A stretch of 64,000 nucleotides of DNA from NCBI GenBank assembly GCA_003021175.1, contig PXQV01000015.1, positions 273,510 to 337,509 on the forward strand. Reading direction: 5' to 3'. A program made the position numbers and the translations under genes. The stretch's first letter is position 1. The number at the start of each line of letters is the position of its first letter. The stretch comes from Halobacteriales archaeon QH_7_66_36. GTDB lineage: Archaea; Halobacteriota; Halobacteria; Halobacteriales; Haloarculaceae. The notes under the pieces are model-generated. The model was not told the DNA's origin. It saw only the letters and a program-made list of their open reading frames with translations, and did not search any database. Below are positions 33,578 to 41,062 of this stretch, piece after piece.

Positions 33578-33774
33578 GCAGGCGGAACAAGTAACCCTGC
33601 TTCCACAGCCGCCCCACCGATACCCAACGCAATCAACCCTGCCACGTACAACCACCAACCATCATCATTACTTGAAGACCCGTTTGAACTACCCTTCTTG
33701 CGCTCCGCTTTCTTCTTCAACTTCTCTTCCTCTTTCTCCGCATCCAATTCATCAGGAACCTCGATTTTAGCCAT
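33574..33774 (-). CDS. Small single-pass membrane protein with charged N-terminus
   Basis: A 66-residue protein: an acidic/basic helix (DELDAEKEEEKLKKKAERKK), a Ser/Gly linker (GSSNGSSSNDD) and one transmembrane helix (WWLYVAGLIALGIGGAAVEA) near the C-terminus. The stop overlaps the integrase stop on the other strand by four bases. No family was recognised. Confidence 0.55.
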   Translation of the reverse strand: MAKIEVPDELDAEKEEEKLKKKAERKKGSSNGSSSNDDGWWLYVAGLIALGIGGAAVEAGLLVPPA

Positions 33775-33851
33775 ACACGTTAGTACGCACTCCACCCCCT
33801 GAGGCATTCGGGAGGAGAGCACCAATAACCCTGTAGAGCTACACGTAGAGT

Positions 33852-34151
33852 ATGGAATACTCCGACGAATTAGACCAAGAAATAGAGGAAATTGAAAACA
33901 CCGCAATCCACCTTGCGAATTGTGAGAGCGTGGGTCAAATCGATATACAACAACGAAACCAACTCGTTGCACAACTCGACCACATCATCAACACCTTCCC
34001 TGTATCTTGTGAAGCCGTCAACAACCACATTAGCGAAGTAAAACGCATTTGGAAGACCCGAGACAACGCAAACACGGCAAGCAAACATGTTGATACCGTC
34101 CATCAAGCGTTTATGAGCGAGGTTTGCGACGATTACGATCCACAGTACTGA
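33852..34151 (+). CDS. Small helical protein, function unknown
   Basis: A 99-residue protein, mostly amphipathic helix (DELDQEIEEIENTAIHLANC, NQLVAQLDHIINTFPVSCEA, ISEVKRIWKTRDNANTASKH). There are no catalytic or metal motifs. A weak AT-rich region lies upstream. It is an accessory gene of the infB element. Confidence 0.55.
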   Translation: MEYSDELDQEIEEIENTAIHLANCESVGQIDIQQRNQLVAQLDHIINTFPVSCEAVNNHISEVKRIWKTRDNANTASKHVDTVHQAFMSEVCDDYDPQY

Positions 34152-34229
34152 TTTCAAGATGGTTTGACAATAGGAAGAGACTCCACACTATCGGCGGTAC
34201 TATATTGTTGTTCTAAATATCCCTGAGTA

Positions 34230-34375
34230 AGCCAAATTATAAAACTAATAGTAATTTAATTAATAATTATATAATAAATTATATATTATATAATAGGGTC
34301 GCTATGTTGCGGTTCTGCGGATACTTAGGAGTAGTAGTTATATAAAATATAATCAATTATATACTTGATAATCGT
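34230..34375. other. Very AT-rich intergenic stretch, possible replication or promoter region
   Basis: The sequence is almost entirely A and T from 34237 to 34299 (runs such as TTTAATTAATAATTATATAA) and again from 34330 to 34375, split by a short GC-rich TCGCTATGTTGCGGTTCTGCGG. With a second AT-rich stretch at 34973-35075 it flanks the coiled-coil gene. This is far below the composition of the surrounding element and could be an unwinding region or strong promoters. Confidence 0.4.
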
Positions 34376-34384
34376 ATCTTGGCT

Positions 34385-34972
34385 TCAGAGATTAGACTCA
34401 ACCCATTCCTCAACTTGGTCTTTCTCTTTGGGAGTGAGGGTATTCTTCACAAGTTCGAGAGCCATCTTGTGGGACTTCTCAGTTACCTCGCTATCGTCGT
34501 CGTATACTTTGGCTGGATTGAGGTGGTCTTTCGTGAATCCCTCTGCGAGCAACATGGTTTCCGCATCTTCTGTGATGTCTGTCCCTGTGCGTCCGATACA
34601 AGATTCGAAACAATTGTTTGCTTCTTCGGTGGAGATTGTTGAGTCTTGGAGTTTGTATTTCGCATCCCCTGTGATTTTAGCTTCGAGAATCCCCACCATT
34701 TCCATAACAAGTTCGTCTTCCGCTCCTTCGAGGTCTTCAAGGTCAGCCTGTAATTGTTCGAGTTCGGCTTCTTTTTGTGCTTCGTATTCCCGTAGCTCTT
34801 CGAGGTCGCTTTGGATTTCACTGATTTCTTTCTTCAGCTGTGTACGGCGGTCGCCAGTCTGTTTTCGCCGTTTATCTATTTCCTCTTGGACTAAGTTAGA
34901 AAGGCTGATGCCGTGTTTGTCTGCGTATCGTTTCTGTTCCTCGCTCATAGAAACGGTCGTTATTTCACTCAT
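34385..34972 (-). CDS. Coiled-coil protein with ribbon-helix-helix-like N-terminus
   Basis: A 195-residue protein. The N-terminus EITTVSMSEEQKRYADKHG plus ISLSNLVQEEIDKRRK resembles a CopG-type DNA-binding module. A long coiled coil (about 45-85, LKKEISEIQSDLEELREYEA) and a helical C-terminal domain follow. It is flanked on both sides by the most AT-rich sequence of the window, so a replication, partition or repressor role at those sites is a reasonable guess. Confidence 0.62.
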   Translation of the reverse strand: MSEITTVSMSEEQKRYADKHGISLSNLVQEEIDKRRKQTGDRRTQLKKEISEIQSDLEELREYEAQKEAELEQLQADLEDLEGAEDELVMEMVGILEAKITGDAKYKLQDSTISTEEANNCFESCIGRTGTDITEDAETMLLAEGFTKDHLNPAKVYDDDSEVTEKSHKMALELVKNTLTPKEKDQVEEWVESNL

Positions 34973-35075
34973 CTTATACTAATATGCATATATTATACTA
35001 CTTAAATTTTATGTAATATATAACTACTTATTTAATACAATAAGTTTTATAAATTATTAGAAATAATATAAATAT

Positions 35076-35420
35076 ATGATTAGAAATAAAATCATTAATA
35101 ACGAAGAGCTATCAATTAAACAAGAATCTGGTGCCATATTTTCAGTAGTCAACTTCAGCAAGGGCGACCTTGCCGAGCATCGATATATTGTCTCAACAGA
35201 TGATGCTGTAACCCACGCAATCTACTGTACCTGCCCCCATCACAAGTACAGAGACGAAACCTGTAAACATATGAGAGCGGTGCAGGCGACGATAAACAGC
35301 GGTGCATTTGAACAACATGGCGAACAAGACCGTGATATATCAGACGGTCTGGAACGATATCTGAATGCTGGTGGGATTACGGCTGAGGAAGCGGCTGGAA
35401 TAGCGAGCGACCAGTTCTAA
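35076..35420 (+). CDS. SWIM zinc-finger protein
   Basis: A 114-residue protein with a SWIM motif in AIYCTCPHHKYRDETCKHMRA (CxC...CxH), preceded by a beta segment (EHRYIVSTDDAVTH) and followed by a helical tail ending GITAEEAAGIASDQF. SWIM domains bind DNA or protein and are common in haloarchaeal accessory elements. The start follows an AT-rich stretch. Confidence 0.75.
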   Translation: MIRNKIINNEELSIKQESGAIFSVVNFSKGDLAEHRYIVSTDDAVTHAIYCTCPHHKYRDETCKHMRAVQATINSGAFEQHGEQDRDISDGLERYLNAGGITAEEAAGIASDQF

Positions 35421-35436
35421 GCCTCTGATTCATCTG

Positions 35437-35484
35437 TGAGCGGAGCGCATAAGTAGGGAGTAGCGTAGCTTAGCTCAGTGTATG
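35437..35484 (+). repeat. Duplicated promoter/leader, copy 1
   Basis: This segment runs from TGAGCGGAGCGCATAAGTA to the ATG at 35482 and matches 36052-36099 almost base for base, with the same 45-base distance to the start codon. CATAAGTA (35448-35455), 31 bases before the ATG, is TATA-like, and GCGTAGCTTAGCTCAGTGT fills the space to the start. Both copies drive paralogous zinc-ribbon genes. Confidence 0.75.
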
Positions 35485-35613
35485 GCGTATCCCAAGTGTC
35501 CAAACTGCTCGAAGGATGTGAAGGCTGTCAAGATTAATCGTAATGAGGTCAGCGGCTACTGTTACCACGAGTGTTATAAATGTCACAAAATAATGGCGGT
35601 GACGCCCGCTTAA
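35482..35613 (+). CDS. 43-residue zinc-ribbon protein, paralogue 1
   Basis: Two CxxC pairs (KCPNCSKDV and CYHECYKCHKI, plus GYC just before) form a zinc ribbon, ending MAVTPA. It shares the frame and most residues with the protein at 36097 (MAYPxCPxC start, VSGYCYHxCYKCH centre, AVTPA end). The promoter region is duplicated too. Tiny zinc ribbons like this may be transcription regulators or antirepressors of the element, but the function is unknown. Confidence 0.7.
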   Translation: MAYPKCPNCSKDVKAVKINRNEVSGYCYHECYKCHKIMAVTPA

Positions 35614-35741
35614 GCATCAGGGTTGAAGTAGTACGTTTTTGCGTGTTTGTCGTGTTCGATGAAGTCTATGGCTTGGAGTTCTTTGAGACCTCTGCGAATC
35701 TGCTTTTGGCTAACTGAGTGCTTGGTCTTCTCTCGAATACG
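35610..35741 (-). pseudogene. Winged-helix gene remnant without a start codon
   Basis: The minus strand reads KTKHSVSQKQIRRGLKELQA followed by IDFIEHDKHAKTYYFNPDA and a stop, the recognition helix and wing of a winged-helix protein. Upstream a stop codon at 35742-35744 cuts the frame and no ATG or GTG precedes the domain. Just beyond, on the plus strand (35745-35795), is another short frame NIVEHIELLEEDAEF with no start. The region looks like a junction of two decayed genes. Confidence 0.4.
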
Positions 35742-35820
35742 TTAGCAAATATTGTGGAGCATATCGAGTTGTTAGAGGAAGACGCTGAGTTTTAAGACGA
35801 TTCTCTTTCTGCTGTTGTGT

Positions 35821-36054
35821 ATGGTTGAAGTACCTGATAAAGCATGGCTTGCGCTCGTTGACCGCCTACAGTCGATTGAAGCAGGTGATGAGATTTGGTG
35901 GTCGCATCTGGAAGATAATGAAAAGGGAATTGGGGATAATCAGGCGTCTTTAGTGTTGGAGCGGGCGGCTGACCTTGGGATGATTAAACAGGTGGATGAG
36001 GATACGTGGGAGAAGCGAGAACCCGTTGTGGATAGGTCTGAGCGTGAGGAGTGA
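35821..36054 (+). CDS. Small winged-helix-like protein
   Basis: A 77-residue protein with an N-terminal VPDKAWLALVDRLQSIEAGD, then IWWSHLEDNEKGIGDNQASL and VLERAADLGMIKQVDEDTWE, the latter resembling a recognition helix and wing. Its stop is at the edge of the second duplicated promoter region. The start is the ATG at 35821. A TTG two codons upstream is possible. Confidence 0.55.
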   Translation: MVEVPDKAWLALVDRLQSIEAGDEIWWSHLEDNEKGIGDNQASLVLERAADLGMIKQVDEDTWEKREPVVDRSEREE

Positions 36055-36099
36055 GCGGAGCGCATAAGTACCCTACAGCGTAGCTTAGCTCAGTGTATG
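36052..36099 (+). repeat. Duplicated promoter/leader, copy 2
   Basis: Copy of 35437-35484, starting at the stop of the upstream gene. TGAGCGGAGCGCATAAGTA and GCGTAGCTTAGCTCAGTGT are identical in both, and only a short piece between them differs. The TATA-like CATAAGTA (36063-36070) again lies 31 bases before the ATG. Confidence 0.75.
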
Positions 36100-36228
36100 G
36101 CGTACCCATCCTGTCCTGCCTGTCGAAAAGACGTGAAGCCTGTAAAATTCAACCGCAAGGAAGTCTCGGGGTATTGCTATCACTCGTGCTATAAATGTCA
36201 CGAGATAATCGCTGTGACGCCCGCTTAG
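36097..36228 (+). CDS. 43-residue zinc-ribbon protein, paralogue 2
   Basis: Same length and layout as paralogue 1: SCPACRKDVKPVKFNRKEV, then GYCYHSCYKCHEIIAVTPA. Many third-codon positions differ while the protein is kept, which suggests both copies have been under selection rather than being a very recent duplication. The stop overlaps the end of the convergent winged-helix gene by four bases. Confidence 0.7.
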   Translation: MAYPSCPACRKDVKPVKFNRKEVSGYCYHSCYKCHEIIAVTPA

Positions 36229-36737
36229 TCAGAGTTCTCTCTGATTCGCTTCTTGTATGCGTCGATATCCCAACTGAGGTCAGAGTCTTCGACAGCCCAT
36301 CGTACTGCTTTCACCGAGACCTCGCAGGCTTCCATCCACTCTTTGATGCTCTCAATACGGGAGAGAATATTATTTTGCTCGTTCTGGAGTTTGTTCACTT
36401 GATTCTGTAGTTGTTGTACCTGTTCTTCCAGCTCGTTCATACGAGCGTCTTCTGTGACTTTCTTAACTTGCTCTGTAGAGTCCCCGAATAGCCCCCGCAC
36501 AATCTCGGTCCTTCCGTGGTCGGTGAGGGTAGCGAAGGTCTCGTGCGAGTAGTGTTTCCCCTCTACCTCTCTCTTGTCAAGTTCGACAAAACCTGCTTTA
36601 CTGAACTTCTTGTGACGATTCCGCACATCGTCTCCGCTTAGAGCGGTAGCCTTGCGAATCTCTGAAGTTGATAACGTACCGTTTTCTTTGAGTGCCGTCA
36701 AATACGCTTCGTCTTTGTCGTTGATAGGGAGAGACAT
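36225..36737 (-). CDS. Winged-helix regulator with coiled coil
   Basis: A 170-residue protein from the ATG at 36737 (frame open further upstream without need). A winged helix (INDKDEAYLTALKENGTLS, SEIRKATALSGDDVRNRHKK, then FATLTDHGRTEIVRGLFG) is followed by a coiled coil (ELEEQVQQLQNQVNKLQNEQ) for dimerisation and a helical tail. It resembles haloarchaeal provirus repressor-type regulators. A hairpin lies just upstream of its start. Confidence 0.7.
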   Translation of the reverse strand: MSLPINDKDEAYLTALKENGTLSTSEIRKATALSGDDVRNRHKKFSKAGFVELDKREVEGKHYSHETFATLTDHGRTEIVRGLFGDSTEQVKKVTEDARMNELEEQVQQLQNQVNKLQNEQNNILSRIESIKEWMEACEVSVKAVRWAVEDSDLSWDIDAYKKRIRENSD

Positions 36738-36773
36738 AGTTAGCTTGTATGATGGGTCTCCAACCCCTGTAGT

Positions 36774-36811
36774 GTACTGTTCAGCGTCCTGTAGGTTACA
36801 GGGGGCAGTAC
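36774..36811. repeat. Nested inverted repeat upstream of the winged-helix regulator
   Basis: GTACTG (36774-36779) pairs with CAGTAC (36806-36811), and inside them CCTGTA (36788-36793) pairs with TACAGG (36797-36802) around a three-base loop. It sits 37 bases upstream of the regulator start on the minus strand and could be its operator. The gap up to the next gene (36738-36871) holds nothing else recognisable. Confidence 0.4.
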
Positions 36812-36871
36812 AGGATTTCAAGGCAGGGGAACACCCTCTACCGACATTAATAGAGTGAGAACACCCCTGAG

Positions 36872-37078
36872 TTAGGGCTGTCTCAGTTCCATCATCTCTG
36901 TGAGAGAGATTTCCTTCTCGGTCTCTTCGAGACTATGGTTCTTCTTCCCAACTTCACGAGAAGGAGAGATGCCATAACGACGACCAAAGAAGAACGGAGA
37001 GAGAACAGCAATAGAGAGGTCAAATAAGAGCGAGAATAGGACAAATTCTCTTTCTAAGAGAAGTAGTGGATGATTCAT
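36872..37078 (-). CDS. Small membrane-associated protein
   Basis: A 68-residue frame from ATG with one hydrophobic segment (LLLEREFVLFSLLFDLSIAV plus LSPFFFG) and a charged C-terminal half (REVGKKNHSLEETEKEIS). No family was recognised. The evidence is its hydrophobic pattern and position divergent from the lipoprotein gene. Confidence 0.4.
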   Translation of the reverse strand: MNHPLLLLEREFVLFSLLFDLSIAVLSPFFFGRRYGISPSREVGKKNHSLEETEKEISLTEMMELRQP

Positions 37079-37178
37079 CGTCGAAGAGTGAAAACCCGAA
37101 ATTGGTGCAAAATAGCGGCTTTTCCCTCTCTCACTGAAAGGAGCGCTTATGTGGCTGGTATCTCAAGACCAAAACAAC

Positions 37179-39077
37179 ATGCCGAACTCGACAGGACCCG
37201 AGCCTGACAAGACATACACCACCCCGATTTCTCGGCGGAAGGCTCTTGCTCTCGGAGGGACAGGACTCGCAAGTGCGCTAGCTGGTTGTGGCGATATCTT
37301 CAATCCAAGCCCAGGCGACCCAAGCAATCCTCCGCCAGCGCCAGGTAACGGAAATAACAGTACTGAGAATGGCAATAGAAATGAAAACCCTGATACGTTC
37401 CGTATTATTGAGATTAAATCAGGTAATTCTACATTTGAAATCATTCCCCGAGGTGAATTTGTGAATGCTATTCAGGATGGTAAAACCGTTGAATACATTT
37501 GTAAAATTCATTCTTCGCCTCTGTTTAGCGACGAACAGACCGAGATTGCACAGAAAACACTCACGATGACTGAGAACGGACAGGAATTTAGCGTTAATTA
37601 TGAATTCCCTGAAGAACTCTTCGGGTACGGACAGCAATTAACGTTTACACTACAAGCAATCAAACCGACTGAAGAAGAACCATGGGAAGTCAAGATTCCA
37701 GAGAGACGGAGAGACCCGTCGAAGCCGAACCCGTTGGATGTTGTCCTTCTACCCTTTTATAATGAGGCTGTTGGAGAAAAGATGGTTAGTGTTCGTGGAC
37801 CACCATACCCATCATCAGACACATATACTGATGATTTCACAGCTGTAGCACAGACTGAAGTCTGGTTTAATGAGCCAGATGAGTCACTATACAATCGACC
37901 ACAAGACTCCTCTCTTCAAATCACAGAAGGGAAGTATCCAAAACACTGGTACGGCCCGTGGACAGACCTTCAAATCACAATGGTTGTCCGATATCCAGTT
38001 TATGAATCGATGGAGTCAGAAGACCAACGTGTACCTCTCTATGATTGGGCTGTCTTTAACTTCGATATTACTGATATCGAAATGATTGAAGCTCGTCGTT
38101 GGAACTCGTTCGTTGTACAACAGATTGAACGAGGGCATTATGAACTGTCTGACGATGGGCAAACAGCGACAACCCCAAGCGGTATTGAGAGAACTGCTCA
38201 TAATGATGAGGGAAGTGCCATTACAGATGGAGACTTCTACAGCGGAGACGCAGCGGAGACACCAACGCCCTTCTCTGAGTATTATCGCAGTCGCTATGGG
38301 GAAGCATGGAATTACGCTGACCAGATTAATGTCAATCCAATCAAGTTTGCGGCTGGTCGGCCTGTACTGAAGCGATGGGCGAACGAGATTGAAGAATCTC
38401 TCTCTAATAATACGAATTTCCAAGAACACGATGCCCCCGAATATTACAAAGCAACTATACTGAAAACGATAATCGGAAGTTCCCCTTACGCCCTCTCAGT
38501 TGGCTCGTATATGCAGGCTCCTGAAGAAGTCATTAGCAATTGGTATCAGAATAAAGATGATTCGGATGCAATTGGTGGCAACTGTGTTGATGCTTCAGCG
38601 TTCTTCTGTGGAATTGGAGTTCACCTGCTAAACACAGATGTTGGACTTCTTCACTTGTTTGGCTCGAACCTTGCTCACATCCAAGCTTGTGTTTTCGGTC
38701 GGGAACTGCCAAGCTATATGCCAGACCATATTAACAATCAAAATAGTGGACCTCTCATCTCGAATAGTGACACGGATTATACTGATAGGCAGTACGGTGA
38801 GTATATGCCCGTAGAATGTAATTATCCTGATGCAAGTATTGGGTATATTCAGCGGTTTGACAGAGAGTATTCAATGATACTCAGAACGTTTGCCTCTAAT
38901 ATCGATATCAACTCACACATCTCTGTCAACGACAATTATATGCCTGATATTGATGGTGAAATTCTTGCAGACAGACAGCCACCACAGAACCAGTTCCTCT
39001 TCCAGCGAACTGTCGTCAACCCAAGCGCAATCCCATACTTCGAGACTAGTAAAGACTGTTTTTATTCAGACTGTTGA
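37179..39077 (+). CDS. Tat-exported lipoprotein with transglutaminase-like domain
   Basis: The protein has 632 residues from the ATG at 37179, and an in-frame ATG at 37149 adds ten. The N-terminus has a twin-arginine signal and lipobox (ISRRKALALGGTG, ASALAGC), then a Pro/Ser/Asn-rich linker (GDPSNPPPAPGNGNNS). The middle is beta-rich. Near residue 469 is GGNCVDASAFFCGIGVHLL, and about 30 residues later LAHIQACVFGREL, which looks like the Cys-His pair of transglutaminase-like proteases. It is the largest protein of the element and would face the outside of the cell. The fold call is from motif shape only. Confidence 0.7.
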   Translation: MPNSTGPEPDKTYTTPISRRKALALGGTGLASALAGCGDIFNPSPGDPSNPPPAPGNGNNSTENGNRNENPDTFRIIEIKSGNSTFEIIPRGEFVNAIQDGKTVEYICKIHSSPLFSDEQTEIAQKTLTMTENGQEFSVNYEFPEELFGYGQQLTFTLQAIKPTEEEPWEVKIPERRRDPSKPNPLDVVLLPFYNEAVGEKMVSVRGPPYPSSDTYTDDFTAVAQTEVWFNEPDESLYNRPQDSSLQITEGKYPKHWYGPWTDLQITMVVRYPVYESMESEDQRVPLYDWAVFNFDITDIEMIEARRWNSFVVQQIERGHYELSDDGQTATTPSGIERTAHNDEGSAITDGDFYSGDAAETPTPFSEYYRSRYGEAWNYADQINVNPIKFAAGRPVLKRWANEIEESLSNNTNFQEHDAPEYYKATILKTIIGSSPYALSVGSYMQAPEEVISNWYQNKDDSDAIGGNCVDASAFFCGIGVHLLNTDVGLLHLFGSNLAHIQACVFGRELPSYMPDHINNQNSGPLISNSDTDYTDRQYGEYMPVECNYPDASIGYIQRFDREYSMILRTFASNIDINSHISVNDNYMPDIDGEILADRQPPQNQFLFQRTVVNPSAIPYFETSKDCFYSDC

Positions 39078-39307
39078 ACAGAATCAACAAGTTCTTCGTT
39101 TTCTCCTGCCCATTCCTCACGAGTGATATTTACAATCGTTTCGTTTCTGCTTAATAGAAAGTTCGAAACTGAAGGTGTTGAGAGAGTGTGTTTGGTGGGG
39201 TTTAAGAGGTATAATCGAGTGTAAATTTCGTCTTTTGTATGAGAATTCGAAAATGCCAAATCAATATCGGTGGGTTTAAATACTACAACTTATTCTGTTT
39301 AGATGTT

Positions 39308-39583
39308 ATGTCACAGAGTAAATCTAACGGAAGTGATATAGACAAAGAACAAATCCTTGAAGAAGTCAAAGATGCACTGTCACACAAAGAATTTGAAGTA
39401 GAGAACAACTCAGACCGCTTTTTCAGTTTGAACGGCAACGGTTGGATGTTGAGTGTTGGAGTTGGACAGTGGGATATGGCGACCGTGGGTTTACTTGGAG
39501 ATAATGTAGAAAACACGATTGAGAGGGATATAGCTACATCAAATGTGGCACGCCAAGTTGTACACGGACTCGACGGGGATTAG
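39308..39583 (+). CDS. Small acidic protein, function unknown
   Basis: A 91-residue protein with an acidic helix (DIDKEQILEEVKDALSHKEF) followed by beta-like sequence (DRFFSLNGNGWMLSVGVGQW) and a helix ending VVHGLDGD. I start at the ATG at 39308, although the frame is open further upstream. The gap 39078-39307 before it holds only AT-rich sequence. No family was recognised. Confidence 0.5.
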   Translation: MSQSKSNGSDIDKEQILEEVKDALSHKEFEVENNSDRFFSLNGNGWMLSVGVGQWDMATVGLLGDNVENTIERDIATSNVARQVVHGLDGD

Positions 39584-39788
39584 TCGGATTGTAACTCACC
39601 ACGAGTTGCATTTTCAATTGTCTCAACAGTATATAGATATATTGTACTTTCTTTTTTCCAACTACTTGACGAGAGAGGGCTAAACGCAAGCAGAAAAGAA
39701 TCCCAAGCCGAAAACCCATACTTGATACAGTTTTTAATTTTAGGTAGATATAGAAGGATTTAAATAATTGTAGCGATATTATGTGTGT

Positions 39789-40451
39789 ATGGAACAAAAT
39801 ATTCCTTCTTTGAACGAGGTGTTGAACAAGTTGATAGATACTGATGTTCTAGCGGTCACTGCTAATAACCAGTTAGCGAAGCGGGGAACAGTTCTACTAA
39901 CAGCATATCCTGATGGCGGGTTTACATTAGAGAACGAGGTAACTGAGATAGGTACGGTGCTAATCGAGGGATTCCCTGCCCAACTAGAGTTTGAGCAGTC
40001 TCAATATGGCATCTCAACCTATGAGACCACTCTCATATATCTTCGAACGGATGTGAGTACTGTTCTGGAGGATGGTTCTAAACGCTCTGGGAAAACCCTC
40101 CAAGAGGGTCTTGAAGACTTCCGACACCACTTCCTTGATTTCGCTGACGAGTGTGCTTCCGACGAAAAACGAACTGCCCTCAATAGTACAGGAGACGAGG
40201 CAGATACCCGTCTGTTAACGGAATACGCTGAGTCGAAGAATCCAGATGAGGTATTCAATTCTCCGCATGGAGACACCGTTATAGAGATGTACACCATAGA
40301 CGGGTACGAGTACGCTCTGTATTTCGATGGTGGTGTTTATGAAGCGTACAAGAGTTCTACGGTCTCCCCGACGATGAGCGAGCAATTGCGAGATTCAGAC
40401 TTCTGGCAACGGAATCCATCTCAAGAGAGTCGAATTTTCCCTGCTGTGTGA
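39789..40451 (+). CDS. Protein of unknown function, accessory
   Basis: A 220-residue protein from the ATG at 39789. The N-terminal half looks like an alpha/beta sandwich (DVLAVTANNQLAKRGTVLLT, GTVLIEGFPAQLEFEQSQYG), the centre is helical and charged (KTLQEGLEDFRHHFLDFADE) and the C-terminal part is beta-rich (DGYEYALYFDGGVYEAYKSS). No motif was recognised. It lies upstream of the second lipoprotein gene. Confidence 0.55.
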   Translation: MEQNIPSLNEVLNKLIDTDVLAVTANNQLAKRGTVLLTAYPDGGFTLENEVTEIGTVLIEGFPAQLEFEQSQYGISTYETTLIYLRTDVSTVLEDGSKRSGKTLQEGLEDFRHHFLDFADECASDEKRTALNSTGDEADTRLLTEYAESKNPDEVFNSPHGDTVIEMYTIDGYEYALYFDGGVYEAYKSSTVSPTMSEQLRDSDFWQRNPSQESRIFPAV

Positions 40452-40484
40452 GGGTATCGGGCATCTATCGCTTTCAGAACACTC

Positions 40485-40492
40485 TTTATATT
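40485..40492 (+). promoter_or_regulatory. TATA-like box of the second lipoprotein gene
   Basis: TTTATATT is centred about 25 bases before the ATG at 40513 with no ribosome-binding site between, fitting leaderless transcription. Confidence 0.4.
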
Positions 40493-40512
40493 GGTCAAAC
40501 TCACATCTGTAT

Positions 40513-41010
40513 ATGTCCGATTCGAAGTGGTTCAATCGCCGTCGATTCATGACGCTAAGTGGTAGTATTGCTGTGACTGCACTTGCTGGTTGCTCCGATA
40601 ATGGCGACACGTCTACGGAACCCGACACTGATACGACGACTTCGGATGGGGCGCAGTCTGAGGGTTCCACAGCAACTGACGGTGGTAGTACAGATGATAT
40701 GACTTCTGAGCCGCCGTCTAGTGAGCTGATTGATTCGCTCTCCGACTACCGATATGTGGCTAACCATCCCGACGAGTGGGTCGGTGAGAGCATCCGAGCG
40801 GAGAATGTCAATTACTACGAGCCGTATCAGGAAGACTATCAGGGATTCCGTGCCGTCTATGAGGAACAGGACGAGGGGCGTCCGTTCATGCTGAAGACCG
40901 ACAAGCAATTCCACGACAATGAGGAGATTAGCTTTAGCGGAACAGTTGAGAAAACTGGTGAACTTCAGGGTGTCAAAATCATCTTCGTTGAGAATTTCAC
41001 TATCGAATGA
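40513..41010 (+). CDS. Tat-exported lipoprotein, small
   Basis: A 165-residue protein with a twin-arginine signal (WFNRRRFMTLSGSIAVTALA) and lipobox (ALAGCSDNG), an acidic Thr/Asp-rich linker and a C-terminal domain of about 85 residues (YVANHPDEWVGESIRAENVN, FSGTVEKTGELQGVKIIFVE) that looks like an OB-fold beta barrel. It is probably anchored at the outer face of the membrane. A function is not evident. Confidence 0.72.
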   Translation: MSDSKWFNRRRFMTLSGSIAVTALAGCSDNGDTSTEPDTDTTTSDGAQSEGSTATDGGSTDDMTSEPPSSELIDSLSDYRYVANHPDEWVGESIRAENVNYYEPYQEDYQGFRAVYEEQDEGRPFMLKTDKQFHDNEEISFSGTVEKTGELQGVKIIFVENFTIE

Positions 41011-41062
41011 GTTTTGATTAGGTATACTTCATAGTCGGGTTGTAACACAAAAAGTATATTTT

